Both the position numbers and the translations under genes were made by a program. Shown piece after piece: positions 1 through 8,969 of a DNA stretch of 64,000 nt. Below the pieces are notes generated by a model. It was given only the letters and a program-made list of their open reading frames with translations, was not told the DNA's origin and did no database searches. Position 1 is the stretch's first letter. The number at the start of each line of letters is the position of its first letter. The DNA comes from Phycisphaerae bacterium (GTDB lineage: Bacteria; Planctomycetota; Phycisphaerae; Phycisphaerales; UBA1924), in assembly GCA_016873295.1 (NCBI GenBank), contig VGXM01000013.1, forward strand, positions 1-64,000, written 5' to 3'.

Positions 1-1080
1 GCGGGTGCCACGGGCGATCCGCCCGGCGGTCGCCCGTGCCGGCGTCAGGACGGGCGTCGAACGGCGGCACGGGTCATCGGGCGAAGCGCCCGATGACCCG
101 TGGCACCCGGAGCGCTCCGTCCACGGACTTCCGACACACGCCGCTCGTGGCGCGAGTCGGAAAAACGTGCACCAAGGCGCCGGCGGGCGCTGCGGGTGCC
201 ACGGGCGATCCGCCCGGCGGTCGCCCGTGCCGGCGTCAGGACGGGCGTCGAACAGCGGCACGGGTCATCGGGCGAAGCGCCCGATGACCCGTGGCACCCG
301 GAGCGCTCCGTGCGCGGACTTCCGACACACGCCGCTCGTGGCGCGAGTCGGAAAAACGTGCACCAAGGCGCCGGCGGGCGCTGCGGGTGCCACGGGCGAT
401 CCGCCCGGCGGTCGCCCGTGCCGGCGTCAGGACGGGCGTCGAACAGCGGCACGGGTCATCGGGCGAAGCGCCCGATGACCCGTGGCACCCGGAGCGCTCC
501 GTGCGCGGACTTCCGACACACGCCGCTCGTGGCGCGAGTCGGAAAAACGTGCACCAAGGCGCCGGCGGGCGCTGCGGGTGCCACGGGCGATCCGCCCGGC
601 GGTCGCCCGTGCCGGCGTCAGGACGGGCGTCGAACGGCGGCACGGGTCATCGGGCGAAGCGCCCGATGACCCGTGGCACCCGGGGCGCTCCGTCCACGGA
701 CTTCCGACTCGCGCCACTCGTCGTGCGAGTCGGAAGAACGTGCACCAAGGCGCCGGCGGGCGCCGCGGGTGCCACGGGCGATCCGCCCGGCGGTCGCCCG
801 TGCCGGCGTCAGGACGGGCGTCGAACGGCGGCACGGGTCATCGGGCGAAGCGCCCGATGACCCGTGGCACCCGGAGCGCTCCGTCCACGGACTTCCGACA
901 CACGCCGCTCGTGGCGCGAGTCGGAAAAACGTGTACCAAGGCGCCGGCGGACGCCGGCGGGTGCCACGGGCGATCCGCCCGGCGGTCGCCCGTGCCGGCG
1001 TCAGGACGGGCGTCGAACAGCGGCACGGGTCATCGGGCGAGGCGCCCGATGACTCGTGGCACGCGGGCCGCATCCAACCA
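1..1080. repeat. Tandem array of ~191-bp units, each with three palindromes
   Basis: Units begin at 1, 192, 383, 574, 765 and 957: five full units plus a partial one, and the array probably continues off the left edge. Each unit has a perfect 16-bp-arm hairpin around an AAG loop (first copy 68-102, then 259, 450, 641, 832 and a mutated copy near 1024). It also has a 9-bp-arm hairpin (CACGGGCGA/TCGCCCGTG) and an imperfect hairpin built on TTCCGAC/GTCGGAA. Units 1-3 are almost identical; later ones diverge, and the fifth is 192 bp. Because 191 is not a multiple of three, every frame on both strands stays open, so the long reading frames here are repeat artefacts. There are no spacers, so it is not a CRISPR array. 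Confidence 0.9.
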
Positions 1081-1125
1081 CGGACTTTTGACTCGCGCCA
1101 CCAGGGCGGGACGTCGCCAGGGGCG

Positions 1126-1131
1126 AATAAT
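1126..1131 (+). promoter_or_regulatory. -10-like box AATAAT, 6 nt before the S41-like lipoprotein start
   Basis: AATAAT matches TATAAT at five of six positions and lies 6 nt before the ATG at 1138, directly after the repeat array. No Shine-Dalgarno lies between, so a leaderless transcript is inferred. Confidence 0.45.
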
Positions 1132-1137
1132 GGGGGC

Positions 1138-2613
1138 ATGCCCGCCCGGGTCGCCTGCGTGATTCTCCTGGCCCTGTGCCTCGCCGGGTGCGGCACCACC
1201 CCCGCCAGGCCCGTGGCGATCGCCCCGGTGGAGCGGGTGGTGGTGCCCAACGGCGAGTACGACGTCGAGTTTCATTCTCAGTGGGCCGGGCCGGTGCGGG
1301 GTCGGATGACCTTCGAGGCGACGCGCGGCGGGTTCAAGGCCAACACGCGTCCGGGCGTGGCCTGGGACATGGTCGGCGGCATCGAGTCGGTCCTTGGCCC
1401 CATCTTCATGCCCTTCCTGTTCCCGCGGGGGATGGTGCTGGTCTGGAGCAGCACGCTCCCCGCGGACGACGCCGAGGGCAGGACCGTCCCAGGCGAGGGC
1501 ACGATCGGCGTGGGTGACTTCGAATCGCTGCGCGTGCGGACGCAGTTCGCGTCGGCCGACGCCCCGATCACGGTGCGCCTGCGGGACGGTCGGGCCGTGG
1601 GCGTGATGACGCTCCGCCCGGCGGAGGGGGACGCGCCTCGGGCGGCCCAGCGCACCGACTACAAGGCCCTCGCGCAGCGTACCGGCGAACTGCTCCGCGA
1701 GCACCTGTTCGACCGCAGGCTGCTGGAGACGCCCGCGTTCAAGTCGGCGTGGAAGGGGTTCACGCGCAACGCCGGCGTGGCCCAGGACGACGCCGAGTTC
1801 CTCTTCGGCGCCATCACCGCCTTCCGCGCCAACCTCACGACCTCGATGCCGCTGCTCTTCCCGCGTTCGACGCCGGCGGAGAGCACCCCGCTCGTGGAGG
1901 GGCTGACGGACCTGGTCCGCCCCTACCGCGTGATCCACGACGACAAGACCGGGATCACGACCGTGCGCTTCTATGCGTTCCTGGAGAGCGCGGCGGTCGA
2001 TGGGGCGATGGCCGAGGCCCTGGAGCACGAGCCCAGGGCCCTCATCGTCGACATCCGTCGCTGCCCGGGCGTGACGCTGGCCTCGCTGCGCCTGGCGGCG
2101 CTGCTGCTGGAGTCGCCGGCGAGCGTGGGCGTGGTGTTCGCCAGCGCCCGCCGCGAGATCGCCGACCTGGAGGCGCTCCCCGTGGGGCTGCCGACCTTCG
2201 CCGGGGTGTGGAGCAGCGCCGAGGCGTCGCGGGTGGAGGCGGCCCTGGGCGCCGAGGGCGTCGCGGAGCTGTCGGTGGCGCCCGACACGGCGGCGTCGGG
2301 CCGCTACGCCGGCCCCGTCGCGGTGCTGACGTCCAGGCGGACCAGCGCCTCCGCCGAGCTGCTGGCCCACGTGCTCAAGCAGTCCGGGCGAGCCCTTGTG
2401 GTGGGCGAGCCGACGGCGGGGCGGCCCATGCTCGGGCGCGAGTTCGACGCCGGGCAGGACTGGACCCTCATCGTCCCGTCGCTCGACCACCGCCCGCGCG
2501 AGGGCCCGCGCCTCAACGGCAGGGGCGTCGAGCCCGACCGACGCTCGGGGCGGAACGCCCCCGGAACCGCGGCGGGGATGCTGCTGGAGCGCCTGGGCAC
2601 GTCAACGCAGTGA
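1138..2613 (+). CDS. S41-like (C-terminal processing peptidase family) lipoprotein
   Basis: 491 residues. The ATG at 1138 gives a lipoprotein signal peptide with lipobox LCLAGC; the frame stays open upstream only because it runs through the tandem repeats. Residues about 20-200 match nothing I recognise. The C-terminal half has the S41 fold order: VDIRRCPG, a TSASAE nucleophile segment (Ser near residue 405), VVGEPTAGR and NGRGVEPD. In CtpA-type proteases the last part of this block carries the catalytic lysine about 25 residues after the serine; here that position is Arg (near 429). It may use another mechanism, as other S41 branches do, or be inactive. Likely lipid-anchored outside the cytoplasmic membrane. 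Convergent with prpC. Confidence 0.75.
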   Translation: MPARVACVILLALCLAGCGTTPARPVAIAPVERVVVPNGEYDVEFHSQWAGPVRGRMTFEATRGGFKANTRPGVAWDMVGGIESVLGPIFMPFLFPRGMVLVWSSTLPADDAEGRTVPGEGTIGVGDFESLRVRTQFASADAPITVRLRDGRAVGVMTLRPAEGDAPRAAQRTDYKALAQRTGELLREHLFDRRLLETPAFKSAWKGFTRNAGVAQDDAEFLFGAITAFRANLTTSMPLLFPRSTPAESTPLVEGLTDLVRPYRVIHDDKTGITTVRFYAFLESAAVDGAMAEALEHEPRALIVDIRRCPGVTLASLRLAALLLESPASVGVVFASARREIADLEALPVGLPTFAGVWSSAEASRVEAALGAEGVAELSVAPDTAASGRYAGPVAVLTSRRTSASAELLAHVLKQSGRALVVGEPTAGRPMLGREFDAGQDWTLIVPSLDHRPREGPRLNGRGVEPDRRSGRNAPGTAAGMLLERLGTSTQ

Positions 2614-2689
2614 CGGCGTGCCCGGGCGCGCCGTCCGAGCCGGCCGCGGGCGCGGTCGGGTCGGTAGGAACCGGTCGTCTCGGAGGGGA

Positions 2690-3862
2690 TCAGGCGTTCC
2701 ACTTCCGGGGCGGGCTCCCGGTGTAGATCGACAGGGGGCGGATGAGGCGGTTGTTGGCGTGCTGCTCGATGACGTGGGCGCACCAGCCGCTGACGCGCGA
2801 GGCGACGAAGATGGGGGTGTACTGGGGCACGGGGATGCCCATGACGTAGTACGTCATGCCGCAGGGGAAGTCGACGTTGGGGTGGATCTTCTTGTCGCGG
2901 AGCATGATCTTCTCGACCTCGTCGCCGATCTGGAACCAGCGGAGGCTGTCGGGGCCCTGGGCCTTGGCGATGTCGCGCCCGAGCCTGTTCAGGATCGGGG
3001 CCCGGTGGTCGCCGTTCTTGTAGACGCGGTGCCCGAAGCCCATGAGCTTGCGCCTGGTCTCGAAGGCCCGCTGCATCCACGACTCGACGGTGTCCTTGCC
3101 GGCGTCGGTGGCGACGCGGATCTCCTTGAGCATCTCCATGGCGGCCTCGTTGGCCCCGCCGTGCAGCGGGCCCTTGAGGGCCGAGATCCCGCCGCACACC
3201 GCCCCGTGCATGTCCGCCAGGGTGCCCGCGATCACGCGGCTCGTGAACGTGCTGGCGTTGAACTCGTGCTCGGCGTACAGGATGAGCGAGACGTCGATGC
3301 AGCGGGCGTACTGGGCGTTGGGCTTCTTGCCGGTCATCAGGTAGAGCAGGTTGCCGGCGTGGTCGAGCCTGGGGTCGCCGCCCGTGCCCGGCTCGACCAG
3401 GTCGCGCCCGTCGATCACGCTCTGCATGTGCCCGAGGATGGTGGGCACCTTGGCGAGCAGTCGGCGTGCCTTGGCCTGGTTGGCCCGGGGCGAGTTGTCC
3501 TGGCAGTCCTTGTCGAGGTGCCCGAGGATCGAGACGCCCGTGCGCAGCACGTCCATGGGCACCGCCGTGCCCGCCTTGAGGGCCGGCCCCACCGATCGCA
3601 GGAACGAGATCACCGCGTCGGGGATGGCCCGCTCGGCGACGAGTTCCTGCTTGAACGCCGACAGCTCGCCCGCCGACGGCTTCTGCCCGACCAGGAGCAG
3701 GTAGGCGACGTCCTCGAAGGTGGCGCTGGCGGCCAGGTCGTGGATCTCGTACCCGCGGTAGTAGAGCCCGCCCTGCTCGATGGAGCAGATGGAGGTCTCG
3801 CCGGCGACGACGCCCTCGAGCCCCTTGGCGAACTGGGCGGCCGCTGATTCAGACGCTGGCAT
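2690..3862 (-). CDS. prpC: 2-methylcitrate synthase / citrate synthase family
   Basis: 390 residues, the usual length for bacterial type II citrate synthases. The ATG at 3862 gives MPASESAAAQFAKGLEG; the open frame upstream is low-complexity. Catalytic blocks present: LHGGANE, GFGHRVYK and NVDFPCG, which carry the two His and the Asp. The enzyme condenses oxaloacetate with an acyl-CoA. I prefer methylcitrate synthase (propionyl-CoA) because prpB lies 187 bp upstream on the same strand and a second citrate synthase sits at 7761. Sequence alone cannot settle acyl-CoA preference, and no prpD is present. The N-terminus resembles the paralogue (FAKGLEGVVA in both). Confidence 0.8.
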   Translation of the reverse strand: MPASESAAAQFAKGLEGVVAGETSICSIEQGGLYYRGYEIHDLAASATFEDVAYLLLVGQKPSAGELSAFKQELVAERAIPDAVISFLRSVGPALKAGTAVPMDVLRTGVSILGHLDKDCQDNSPRANQAKARRLLAKVPTILGHMQSVIDGRDLVEPGTGGDPRLDHAGNLLYLMTGKKPNAQYARCIDVSLILYAEHEFNASTFTSRVIAGTLADMHGAVCGGISALKGPLHGGANEAAMEMLKEIRVATDAGKDTVESWMQRAFETRRKLMGFGHRVYKNGDHRAPILNRLGRDIAKAQGPDSLRWFQIGDEVEKIMLRDKKIHPNVDFPCGMTYYVMGIPVPQYTPIFVASRVSGWCAHVIEQHANNRLIRPLSIYTGSPPRKWNA

Positions 3863-4049
3863 GGTTGGCTCCCGAACAGACCCCGCGCCCCCAATCGCCG
3901 CGGAAACCCGAGGATAGGGCGGACAAGAAGCGACGGACAGCGGGCGGACTTCGAGTGTTCGACGAGCCCCACGCGCGGGCGCGCCCAGAGTGTGGAGGCG
4001 GCGCGTCCCCGGGCTTGGGCCCGGGGCTCGCGGACGCACTGCTCACCGA

Positions 4050-4955
4050 TCACGGTTGATCGTGCCGACCGAAGCGCCACTCCCGCCCCGGCGCGTAGCC
4101 GACCAGGTCGTAGAGCTCCTGGCGGGTCTGCATGTGCGGGAGCAGCGACGCCACCGAGCCGTCCTTCTGGAGCGTTGCGAGGGCGCGAGTGACGGCCCCC
4201 ATCGCCACGCGGAGCAGCGAGACGGGATAGATGACGCACGAATACCCCATCTCGGCGAAGCGCCGCAGCGGGATCATGGGCGTCTTGCCGAACTCGGTCA
4301 TGTTTGCCAGCAGCAGGCACGAGGGTGCGGCAGCGCGCAGGGCCGACGCGAAGCGGTGAAACTCGTCCCCGCTGGTCAGCCCCTCGGGGAAGACCATGTC
4401 GGCGCCGGCGGCGAGGTAGGCCCGGGCCCGCTCGATGGCGGCGTCGAAGCCCTCGACGCCGCGCGCGTCGGTGCGCGCGCAGACGATGAACGCCCCGCCC
4501 GAGCAGGACCGGGCGGTCTCGACCGCCGCCGCGACCTTCTCCGCCGCGTGCTCGACGGGGATCAGCCTCTTGCCCTCCAGGTGCCCGCAGCGCTTGGGGA
4601 AGACCTGGTCCTCCAGGTGCAGGCCCGCGGCCCCGGCCCGCTCGTACTCCACGACCGTGCGCCGGACCATCTCGCTCTCGCCGAAGCCCGTGTCGGCGTC
4701 GGCGAGGATCGGGAGGGCGGAGGCGTCGGCGATCTCGCGGATCGTGCGCACGAAATGGTCCAGGGTGAGGATGCCCACGTCGGGCACGCCCGCCGACACG
4801 CTGGTCGCGGCCCCGGAGACGTAGCACCCGGCGAACCCCGCCCGCCTGATCGCCAGCCCGCACAGGGCGTTGAAGGCGCCGGGGAGGGGCACGCACGCGG
4901 CGGCCATGGCGGAGCGGAGGCGCGTGCCGGCGTGTTCGCGGGGCGGTGTGGTCAT
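4050..4955 (-). CDS. prpB: 2-methylisocitrate lyase
   Basis: 301 residues, isocitrate lyase/PEP mutase superfamily. The enzyme cleaves 2-methylisocitrate to pyruvate and succinate, the last step of propionate breakdown by the methylcitrate cycle. Visible signatures: ADADTGFG (metal-binding Asp, about 86-88), LHLEDQVFPKRCGH with catalytic Cys near 123, and CARTDA. The KRCGH form separates lyases from other family members. It is the first gene of the prpB-prpC pair. A -10-like TAATCT lies 6 nt before the start and no Shine-Dalgarno is seen. The divergent M28 peptidase starts 57 bp away. Confidence 0.88.
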   Translation of the reverse strand: MTTPPREHAGTRLRSAMAAACVPLPGAFNALCGLAIRRAGFAGCYVSGAATSVSAGVPDVGILTLDHFVRTIREIADASALPILADADTGFGESEMVRRTVVEYERAGAAGLHLEDQVFPKRCGHLEGKRLIPVEHAAEKVAAAVETARSCSGGAFIVCARTDARGVEGFDAAIERARAYLAAGADMVFPEGLTSGDEFHRFASALRAAAPSCLLLANMTEFGKTPMIPLRRFAEMGYSCVIYPVSLLRVAMGAVTRALATLQKDGSVASLLPHMQTRQELYDLVGYAPGREWRFGRHDQP

Positions 4956-4961
4956 GCGGGT

Positions 4962-4967
4962 AGATTA
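4962..4967 (-). promoter_or_regulatory. -10-like box TAATCT, 6 nt before prpB
   Basis: On the minus strand TAATCT is followed by 6 nt and the prpB ATG. This fits leaderless transcription; no -35 match is clear. Confidence 0.4.
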
Positions 4968-5000
4968 GGAAGAGGCGCCACGCCGGGGGCGACGACGGTT

Positions 5001-5006
5001 TAGACT
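5001..5006 (+). promoter_or_regulatory. -10-like box TAGACT, 6 nt before the M28 peptidase
   Basis: TAGACT lies 6 nt before the ATG at 5013, in the 57-bp divergent gap with prpB. No Shine-Dalgarno. Confidence 0.4.
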
Positions 5007-5012
5007 GGCGCC

Positions 5013-6344
5013 ATGCTGACCGCCGCCCTTGTCGCCCTGGCTTCGCTGCCCCTCGCCGCCCAGCCCACCCTGCCCAGGGAGGTCATGGGCGAGATCTCGG
5101 GTGAGCGGGCCCACGGCGTGGTGGCACGGCTGGCCGGGTTCGGGACGCGGCACACGCTCTCCGAGACCGAGGGCGACACGCGCGGGATCGGGGCGGCGCG
5201 GCGGTGGATCAAGGGCGAGCTTGAGCGCGCCAACGAGGGGGGCGGGCGGCTCCAAGTCGCGTTCGAGGAGTTCGAGGCCCCGGCGTCGGCGCGCCTGAGG
5301 GGGGGCGGCAGGCTCGTCAACGTCGTCGCGGTCCTGCCCGGCACGGACCCGGTCGCGGCGGGCCGTCGGTACTACGTCGTGGGGCACTACGACAGCCGCA
5401 ACGCCAACGGCAACGACGCGGAGGGCGACGCGCCCGGCGCCAACGACGACGCCTCGGGCGTCGGGGTCGTGATGGAGATCGCGCGCGTGCTGGCGGGGCG
5501 TCCGCTGGAGTCGACGGTGGTATTCCTGGCGACGGCGGGCGAGGAGCAGGGGCTGATCGGGGCCCGCTACCACGCCGAGCAGGCCCGGGCCCGCGGGGAG
5601 CGCATCGTGGGCGTGCTCAACAACGACATCGTGGGCGACCCGCGCGGGTCGGGGGCCGATGAGCCCGCGTCGCCGGGGCTGATCCGCGTCTTCTCCGAGG
5701 GCGTGCCCCGCCAGCCGTCGGCGGAGGAGCACGCCCGGATCCGCAACCTCGCGGCTGAGATGGACTCGCCCAGCCGACAGCTTGCGCGCTTCATCGACGA
5801 GGTGGGGCGGAAGGAGCGCACGCTCGTGCGCCCCATGGTCGTGTTCCGGTTGGATCGGTTCCTCCGCGGCGGCGACCACTCCGCGTTCCTCGAGGCCGGG
5901 TTCCCGGGCGTCCGCTTCACCGAGGTCGGCGAGGACTACTCGCGCCAGCACGCCGACGTGGTCGAGAAGGACGGGAGGCCCTACGGCGACCTGGCGGAGT
6001 GGGTGGACGCGGAGTACCTGGGCAACGTGGCCCGCCTGAACGCCGCGGTGCTGGTGCACCTGGCCAACGCCCCCTCGACGCCCGCCCGGGTCCGGATCAT
6101 CACGGCCCAGCTCGACCACAAGACCACGCTCCGCTGGGAGGCGAGCCCGGAGGGCGACGTGGCCGGGTACGAGGTCGTCTGGCGCCTCACCACCGACTGG
6201 CAGTGGCAGGGCGTGCGGGACGTGGGGGCGGAGACCTCCGCCACGCTTCCGCTCAACAAGGACAACTACTTCGTCGGCGTGCGGGCGTACGACAAGGACG
6301 GGTACCGCAGCCCGGTGGGCTTTGCGGGTGCGGCGTCGCGATAG
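5013..6344 (+). CDS. Secreted M28-family zinc aminopeptidase with C-terminal FN3-like domain
   Basis: 443 residues. An N-terminal signal peptide (MLTAALVALASLPLAAQ) indicates export. The M28 di-zinc site is complete: GHYDSR (His125), PGANDDASG (Asp145), GEEQG (base and ligand Glu177/178), NNDIVGD (Asp205) and RQHADVVE (final His). Such enzymes remove N-terminal residues from peptides. The last ~90 residues look like a fibronectin type III sandwich (LRWEASPEGDVAGYEVVWR ... YFVGVRAYDKDG), common on secreted hydrolases. Monocistronic by appearance, with a TAGACT box 6 nt upstream. Confidence 0.88.
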   Translation: MLTAALVALASLPLAAQPTLPREVMGEISGERAHGVVARLAGFGTRHTLSETEGDTRGIGAARRWIKGELERANEGGGRLQVAFEEFEAPASARLRGGGRLVNVVAVLPGTDPVAAGRRYYVVGHYDSRNANGNDAEGDAPGANDDASGVGVVMEIARVLAGRPLESTVVFLATAGEEQGLIGARYHAEQARARGERIVGVLNNDIVGDPRGSGADEPASPGLIRVFSEGVPRQPSAEEHARIRNLAAEMDSPSRQLARFIDEVGRKERTLVRPMVVFRLDRFLRGGDHSAFLEAGFPGVRFTEVGEDYSRQHADVVEKDGRPYGDLAEWVDAEYLGNVARLNAAVLVHLANAPSTPARVRIITAQLDHKTTLRWEASPEGDVAGYEVVWRLTTDWQWQGVRDVGAETSATLPLNKDNYFVGVRAYDKDGYRSPVGFAGAASR

Positions 6345-6421
6345 GGGGCGTTGCGCCGGCGTGACCGAAGGGGGCGGGGCGGCGCGATAGGCTGCGGTTG
6401 CTGGGACACCGGAGACCCGCC

Positions 6422-6988
6422 ATGCCCGCCCTGTCACGTTGCGTCGCCTTGGCCGTCGCGGCCGGGGTCGGAACCGCGGCCGCGTTGAATCGCGCCGAGC
6501 CGCCGCCGCCGGAGGAGGGGCATCCTCCCCTGGTCAGTTGGGCGGGGTCGCACTCGGGCGTACACACTCGCCGCATCGTGCTCGTTTCGGACGAAGCGGC
6601 GTGGGAAGCCCTCTGGAAGGAGCACGCGGGGGAGGGGATCGAGAAGACCGCCCACGGCTTTGCGGTCTGGCCGAAGGTGGACTTCCACCGGTGCATGGTC
6701 CTGGCGGTCTTCTCCGGCAAGGAGACGAACGGGGCCGGGTGGCGCGTGCTGTCGGCGGGCGAGCGCGACCGGCAGACGGTGATCCGTGTCGACTGGGCGG
6801 GGTTCCAGACCTCGGCGCCGCCGGGGCAGCGTGACTTGGGCGTGCCGACGACGGGCTATGGGATCGGCGTGGTGCCGCGCTCGGCGCTGCCCGTGGTCGT
6901 CGAAGAGAACGCGCAGGGGCTCAAGGACCATCCGGCGAGGTGGCGGGAACTGGCACGGCTGGCGGCGGCGCCGCTGCCCGCGCCGTAG
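6422..6988 (+). CDS. Hypothetical secreted protein
   Basis: 188 residues from the ATG at 6422. An Ala-rich hydrophobic N-terminus (CVALAVAAGVGTAAAL) looks like a signal peptide. The rest is soluble, with TRRIVLVSDEAAWEALWKEH and a hydrophobic core VLAVFSG. No catalytic motif or family is recognised. A TAGGCT hexamer lies about 28 nt upstream. It ends 11 bp from the convergent trpF stop. Export is inferred from the N-terminus only. Confidence 0.65.
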   Translation: MPALSRCVALAVAAGVGTAAALNRAEPPPPEEGHPPLVSWAGSHSGVHTRRIVLVSDEAAWEALWKEHAGEGIEKTAHGFAVWPKVDFHRCMVLAVFSGKETNGAGWRVLSAGERDRQTVIRVDWAGFQTSAPPGQRDLGVPTTGYGIGVVPRSALPVVVEENAQGLKDHPARWRELARLAAAPLPAP

Positions 6989-6999
6989 GCGGCACTCCG

Positions 7000-7623
7000 T
7001 CAGGCCCCGAGCACGGCCCGGCAGAACGCCTCGACCAGGGCCGGATCCTTGACGCCGCGTTCCTTCTCCACGCCGCTGGAGACGTCCACGGCGTAGGGGC
7101 GCACGACGCGGATGGCCTCGGCGACGTTGTCGGGGGTGAGCCCGCCGGCGAGCACGATGGGCTTGGAGAGGTTGTCGACCAGCTCGGCGAGGCGGTTCCA
7201 CTCGAAGGCGACGCCCTCGCCCCCGGCCCCGCCGTCGACCAGGATGGCGTCGACCTCGTCCACGCCGTCCCAGCGTGCCAGGTCGTCGGCGATGGTGTCC
7301 TTGTCGAAGCGGACGGCCTTGATGAGCCCCGGGCCGCATCGGCGGACGAGGGCCTCGTCCTCGTTGCCGTGAAACTGGACGTAGGTGGTCGGGCAGGTCT
7401 CCTCGGCGTCGCAGAAGTGCTCGAGGGAGGGGTTCATGAAGAGGGCGACGGTGCTGAGGAATGGGGGCAGGCCCATCATGAGGGCCGCGGCGGCTTCGGG
7501 GTCGATGTAGCGCGGGCTGGACCGGACAAAGACCAGCCCGATGGCGTCGGCACCGGCGTCGGCGGCGGCCCAGGCCGTCTCCTCGTCGCGCACACCGCAG
7601 ATCTTGATCCGGGTCCGTCCCAT
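7000..7623 (-). CDS. trpF: Phosphoribosylanthranilate isomerase
   Basis: 207 residues, the normal size. The start at 7623 gives MGRTRIKICGV, placing the conserved KICG catalytic Cys at the first beta strand; the longer frame upstream is arginine/proline-rich shadow. Other TrpF blocks: GLVFVRSSPRYI, VQFHGNE, ILVDGG (general acid Asp) and VLAGGLTPDNV (phosphate site). The enzyme performs the Amadori rearrangement in tryptophan synthesis. No other trp gene is in the window, so the pathway genes are dispersed here. Confidence 0.93.
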   Translation of the reverse strand: MGRTRIKICGVRDEETAWAAADAGADAIGLVFVRSSPRYIDPEAAAALMMGLPPFLSTVALFMNPSLEHFCDAEETCPTTYVQFHGNEDEALVRRCGPGLIKAVRFDKDTIADDLARWDGVDEVDAILVDGGAGGEGVAFEWNRLAELVDNLSKPIVLAGGLTPDNVAEAIRVVRPYAVDVSSGVEKERGVKDPALVEAFCRAVLGA

Positions 7624-7679
7624 GGCGTTGCGTCCGCAGCGTAGGGACGGGGCGGGGTGTCGGGGAGGCCGGGCAGTTC

Positions 7680-7685
7680 TATACT
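7680..7685 (+). promoter_or_regulatory. Possible -10 box TATACT upstream of gltA
   Basis: TATACT sits about 75 nt before the gltA ATG, in the divergent gap with trpF. It would give a leader of roughly 70 nt. No good -35 match, so this is tentative. Confidence 0.3.
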
Positions 7686-7760
7686 CGCGTTCCTCCCGGA
7701 CCGGGGGCCGCGCGTCGGCCCGACCGGGGGGTTTCGGGGGCTCGCTCAGGGAATCGACCA

Positions 7761-8891
7761 ATGGCAAACTTCGCGAAGGGTCTTGAAGGAGTCGTCGCCG
7801 CCCAGACCAGGATGTCGTACATCGACGGTGAGAAGGGCATCCTGGAATACGTCGGCATCCCCATCGGCGAGCTGGCGAGCCACAGCACCTTCGAGGAGAC
7901 GGTGTTCCTGCTCTGGAACCTCCGCCTGCCCAGGCAGGCGGAGCTGGACGCCTTCACGAAGGAACTGCGGTCCAGATACGAGCTCCCGGCGGGCGTGTTG
8001 CAGCGTCTGACGGCCCTGCCCAAGAACGCCGAGCCCATGCACGTCATGCGGACCATGGTCTCGTCGCTGGCGCTCAACGACGCGGACCCCAACAACATCG
8101 AGCTGGAGCAGGCGCGGAAGAAGGCGCTGGCGATGCTGGCCAGCGCGCCGACGCTGCTGGCGGCGTTCCACCGCTACCGCACCGGTCAGCCGATCGTCGC
8201 CCCGGACACTTCGCTGGGGCTGGCCGAGAACTTCCTGTACATGCTCAACGGCAAGAAGCCCACGCCCACCATGGCCAAGGCGATGGACGTGTGCCTGGTG
8301 TTGCACACCGACCACGGGCTCAACAACTCGACGTTCGCGGCCCGCGTGGTCGTCTCGACGCTGAGCGACATGTACTCGGCGATCACGGCGGCGATCGGGT
8401 CGCTGCGGGGCCCGCTTCACGGCGGGGCCAACGAGGGCGTCATGAAGATGCTCAACCAGATCCCCAACGTCGACGCCGCCGAGAAGTTCGTGCTCGACCG
8501 CCTGGAGAAGAAGGACAAGATCCCCGGCTTCGGGCACCGCGTGTACAAGGCGTACGACCCGCGGGCGAGCCACCTGAAGGTGCTGGCCAAGCAACTGGCG
8601 GCGGACACGGGCAACACGGACCTGTACGAGAAGAGCACGCGGATCGAGAAGACGATGGAGAGCGCCGTCGCCGCCAAGGGCATCTATCCCAACGTCGACT
8701 TCTACTCGGCGACGACGTACCACTGCATCGGGCTGCCGCTGGACCTGTTCACGCCGATGTTCGTGATCGCCCGCATCGGCGGGTGGGCCGGGCACGTCGT
8801 GGAGCAGCTGGCCGACAACCGCCTCTTCCGCCCGTCGGTGGACTACGTGGGCGCCCACGGGGTGAAATACACGCCGATGAATCAGCGCTGA
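7761..8891 (+). CDS. gltA: Citrate synthase
   Basis: 376 residues. Contains LRGPLHGGANEG, GFGHRVYKAYDP and YPNVDFYSATTYH, carrying the catalytic His, His and Asp, and the family's C-terminal RIGGWAGHVVEQ. It condenses acetyl-CoA with oxaloacetate at TCA entry. It is a paralogue of the prpB-linked enzyme at 2690; standing alone, it is the better candidate for the housekeeping enzyme, though substrate preference is inference. Divergent from trpF. Start chosen as MANFAKGLEG, matching the paralogue's N-terminal alignment. Confidence 0.85.
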   Translation: MANFAKGLEGVVAAQTRMSYIDGEKGILEYVGIPIGELASHSTFEETVFLLWNLRLPRQAELDAFTKELRSRYELPAGVLQRLTALPKNAEPMHVMRTMVSSLALNDADPNNIELEQARKKALAMLASAPTLLAAFHRYRTGQPIVAPDTSLGLAENFLYMLNGKKPTPTMAKAMDVCLVLHTDHGLNNSTFAARVVVSTLSDMYSAITAAIGSLRGPLHGGANEGVMKMLNQIPNVDAAEKFVLDRLEKKDKIPGFGHRVYKAYDPRASHLKVLAKQLAADTGNTDLYEKSTRIEKTMESAVAAKGIYPNVDFYSATTYHCIGLPLDLFTPMFVIARIGGWAGHVVEQLADNRLFRPSVDYVGAHGVKYTPMNQR

Positions 8892-8940
8892 GGATCGGCG
8901 CGCGGGGTCCCTTCGGGCGATCGAGCCTCGGGCGCGGGCA

Positions 8941-8960
8941 CCCCACGCTCGCGCGTGGGG
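8941..8960. terminator. GC hairpin between convergent genes
   Basis: Inverted repeat CCCCACGC/GCGTGGGG with a 4-nt loop, in the 78-bp gap between gltA and a convergent lipoprotein gene. No U-tract on either side, so terminator function is inferred from position. Confidence 0.45.
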
Positions 8961-8969
8961 CCCGTTCCG

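Noticed and set aside
1-1080. CRISPR array
   Set aside because: Repeats are contiguous, 191 bp, with no variable spacers and no cas genes.
5-1162. Long open frames on both strands across the tandem array
   Set aside because: All frames are open because the unit is 191 bp and very GC-rich; translations are rotated copies of the same repeat with no family features.
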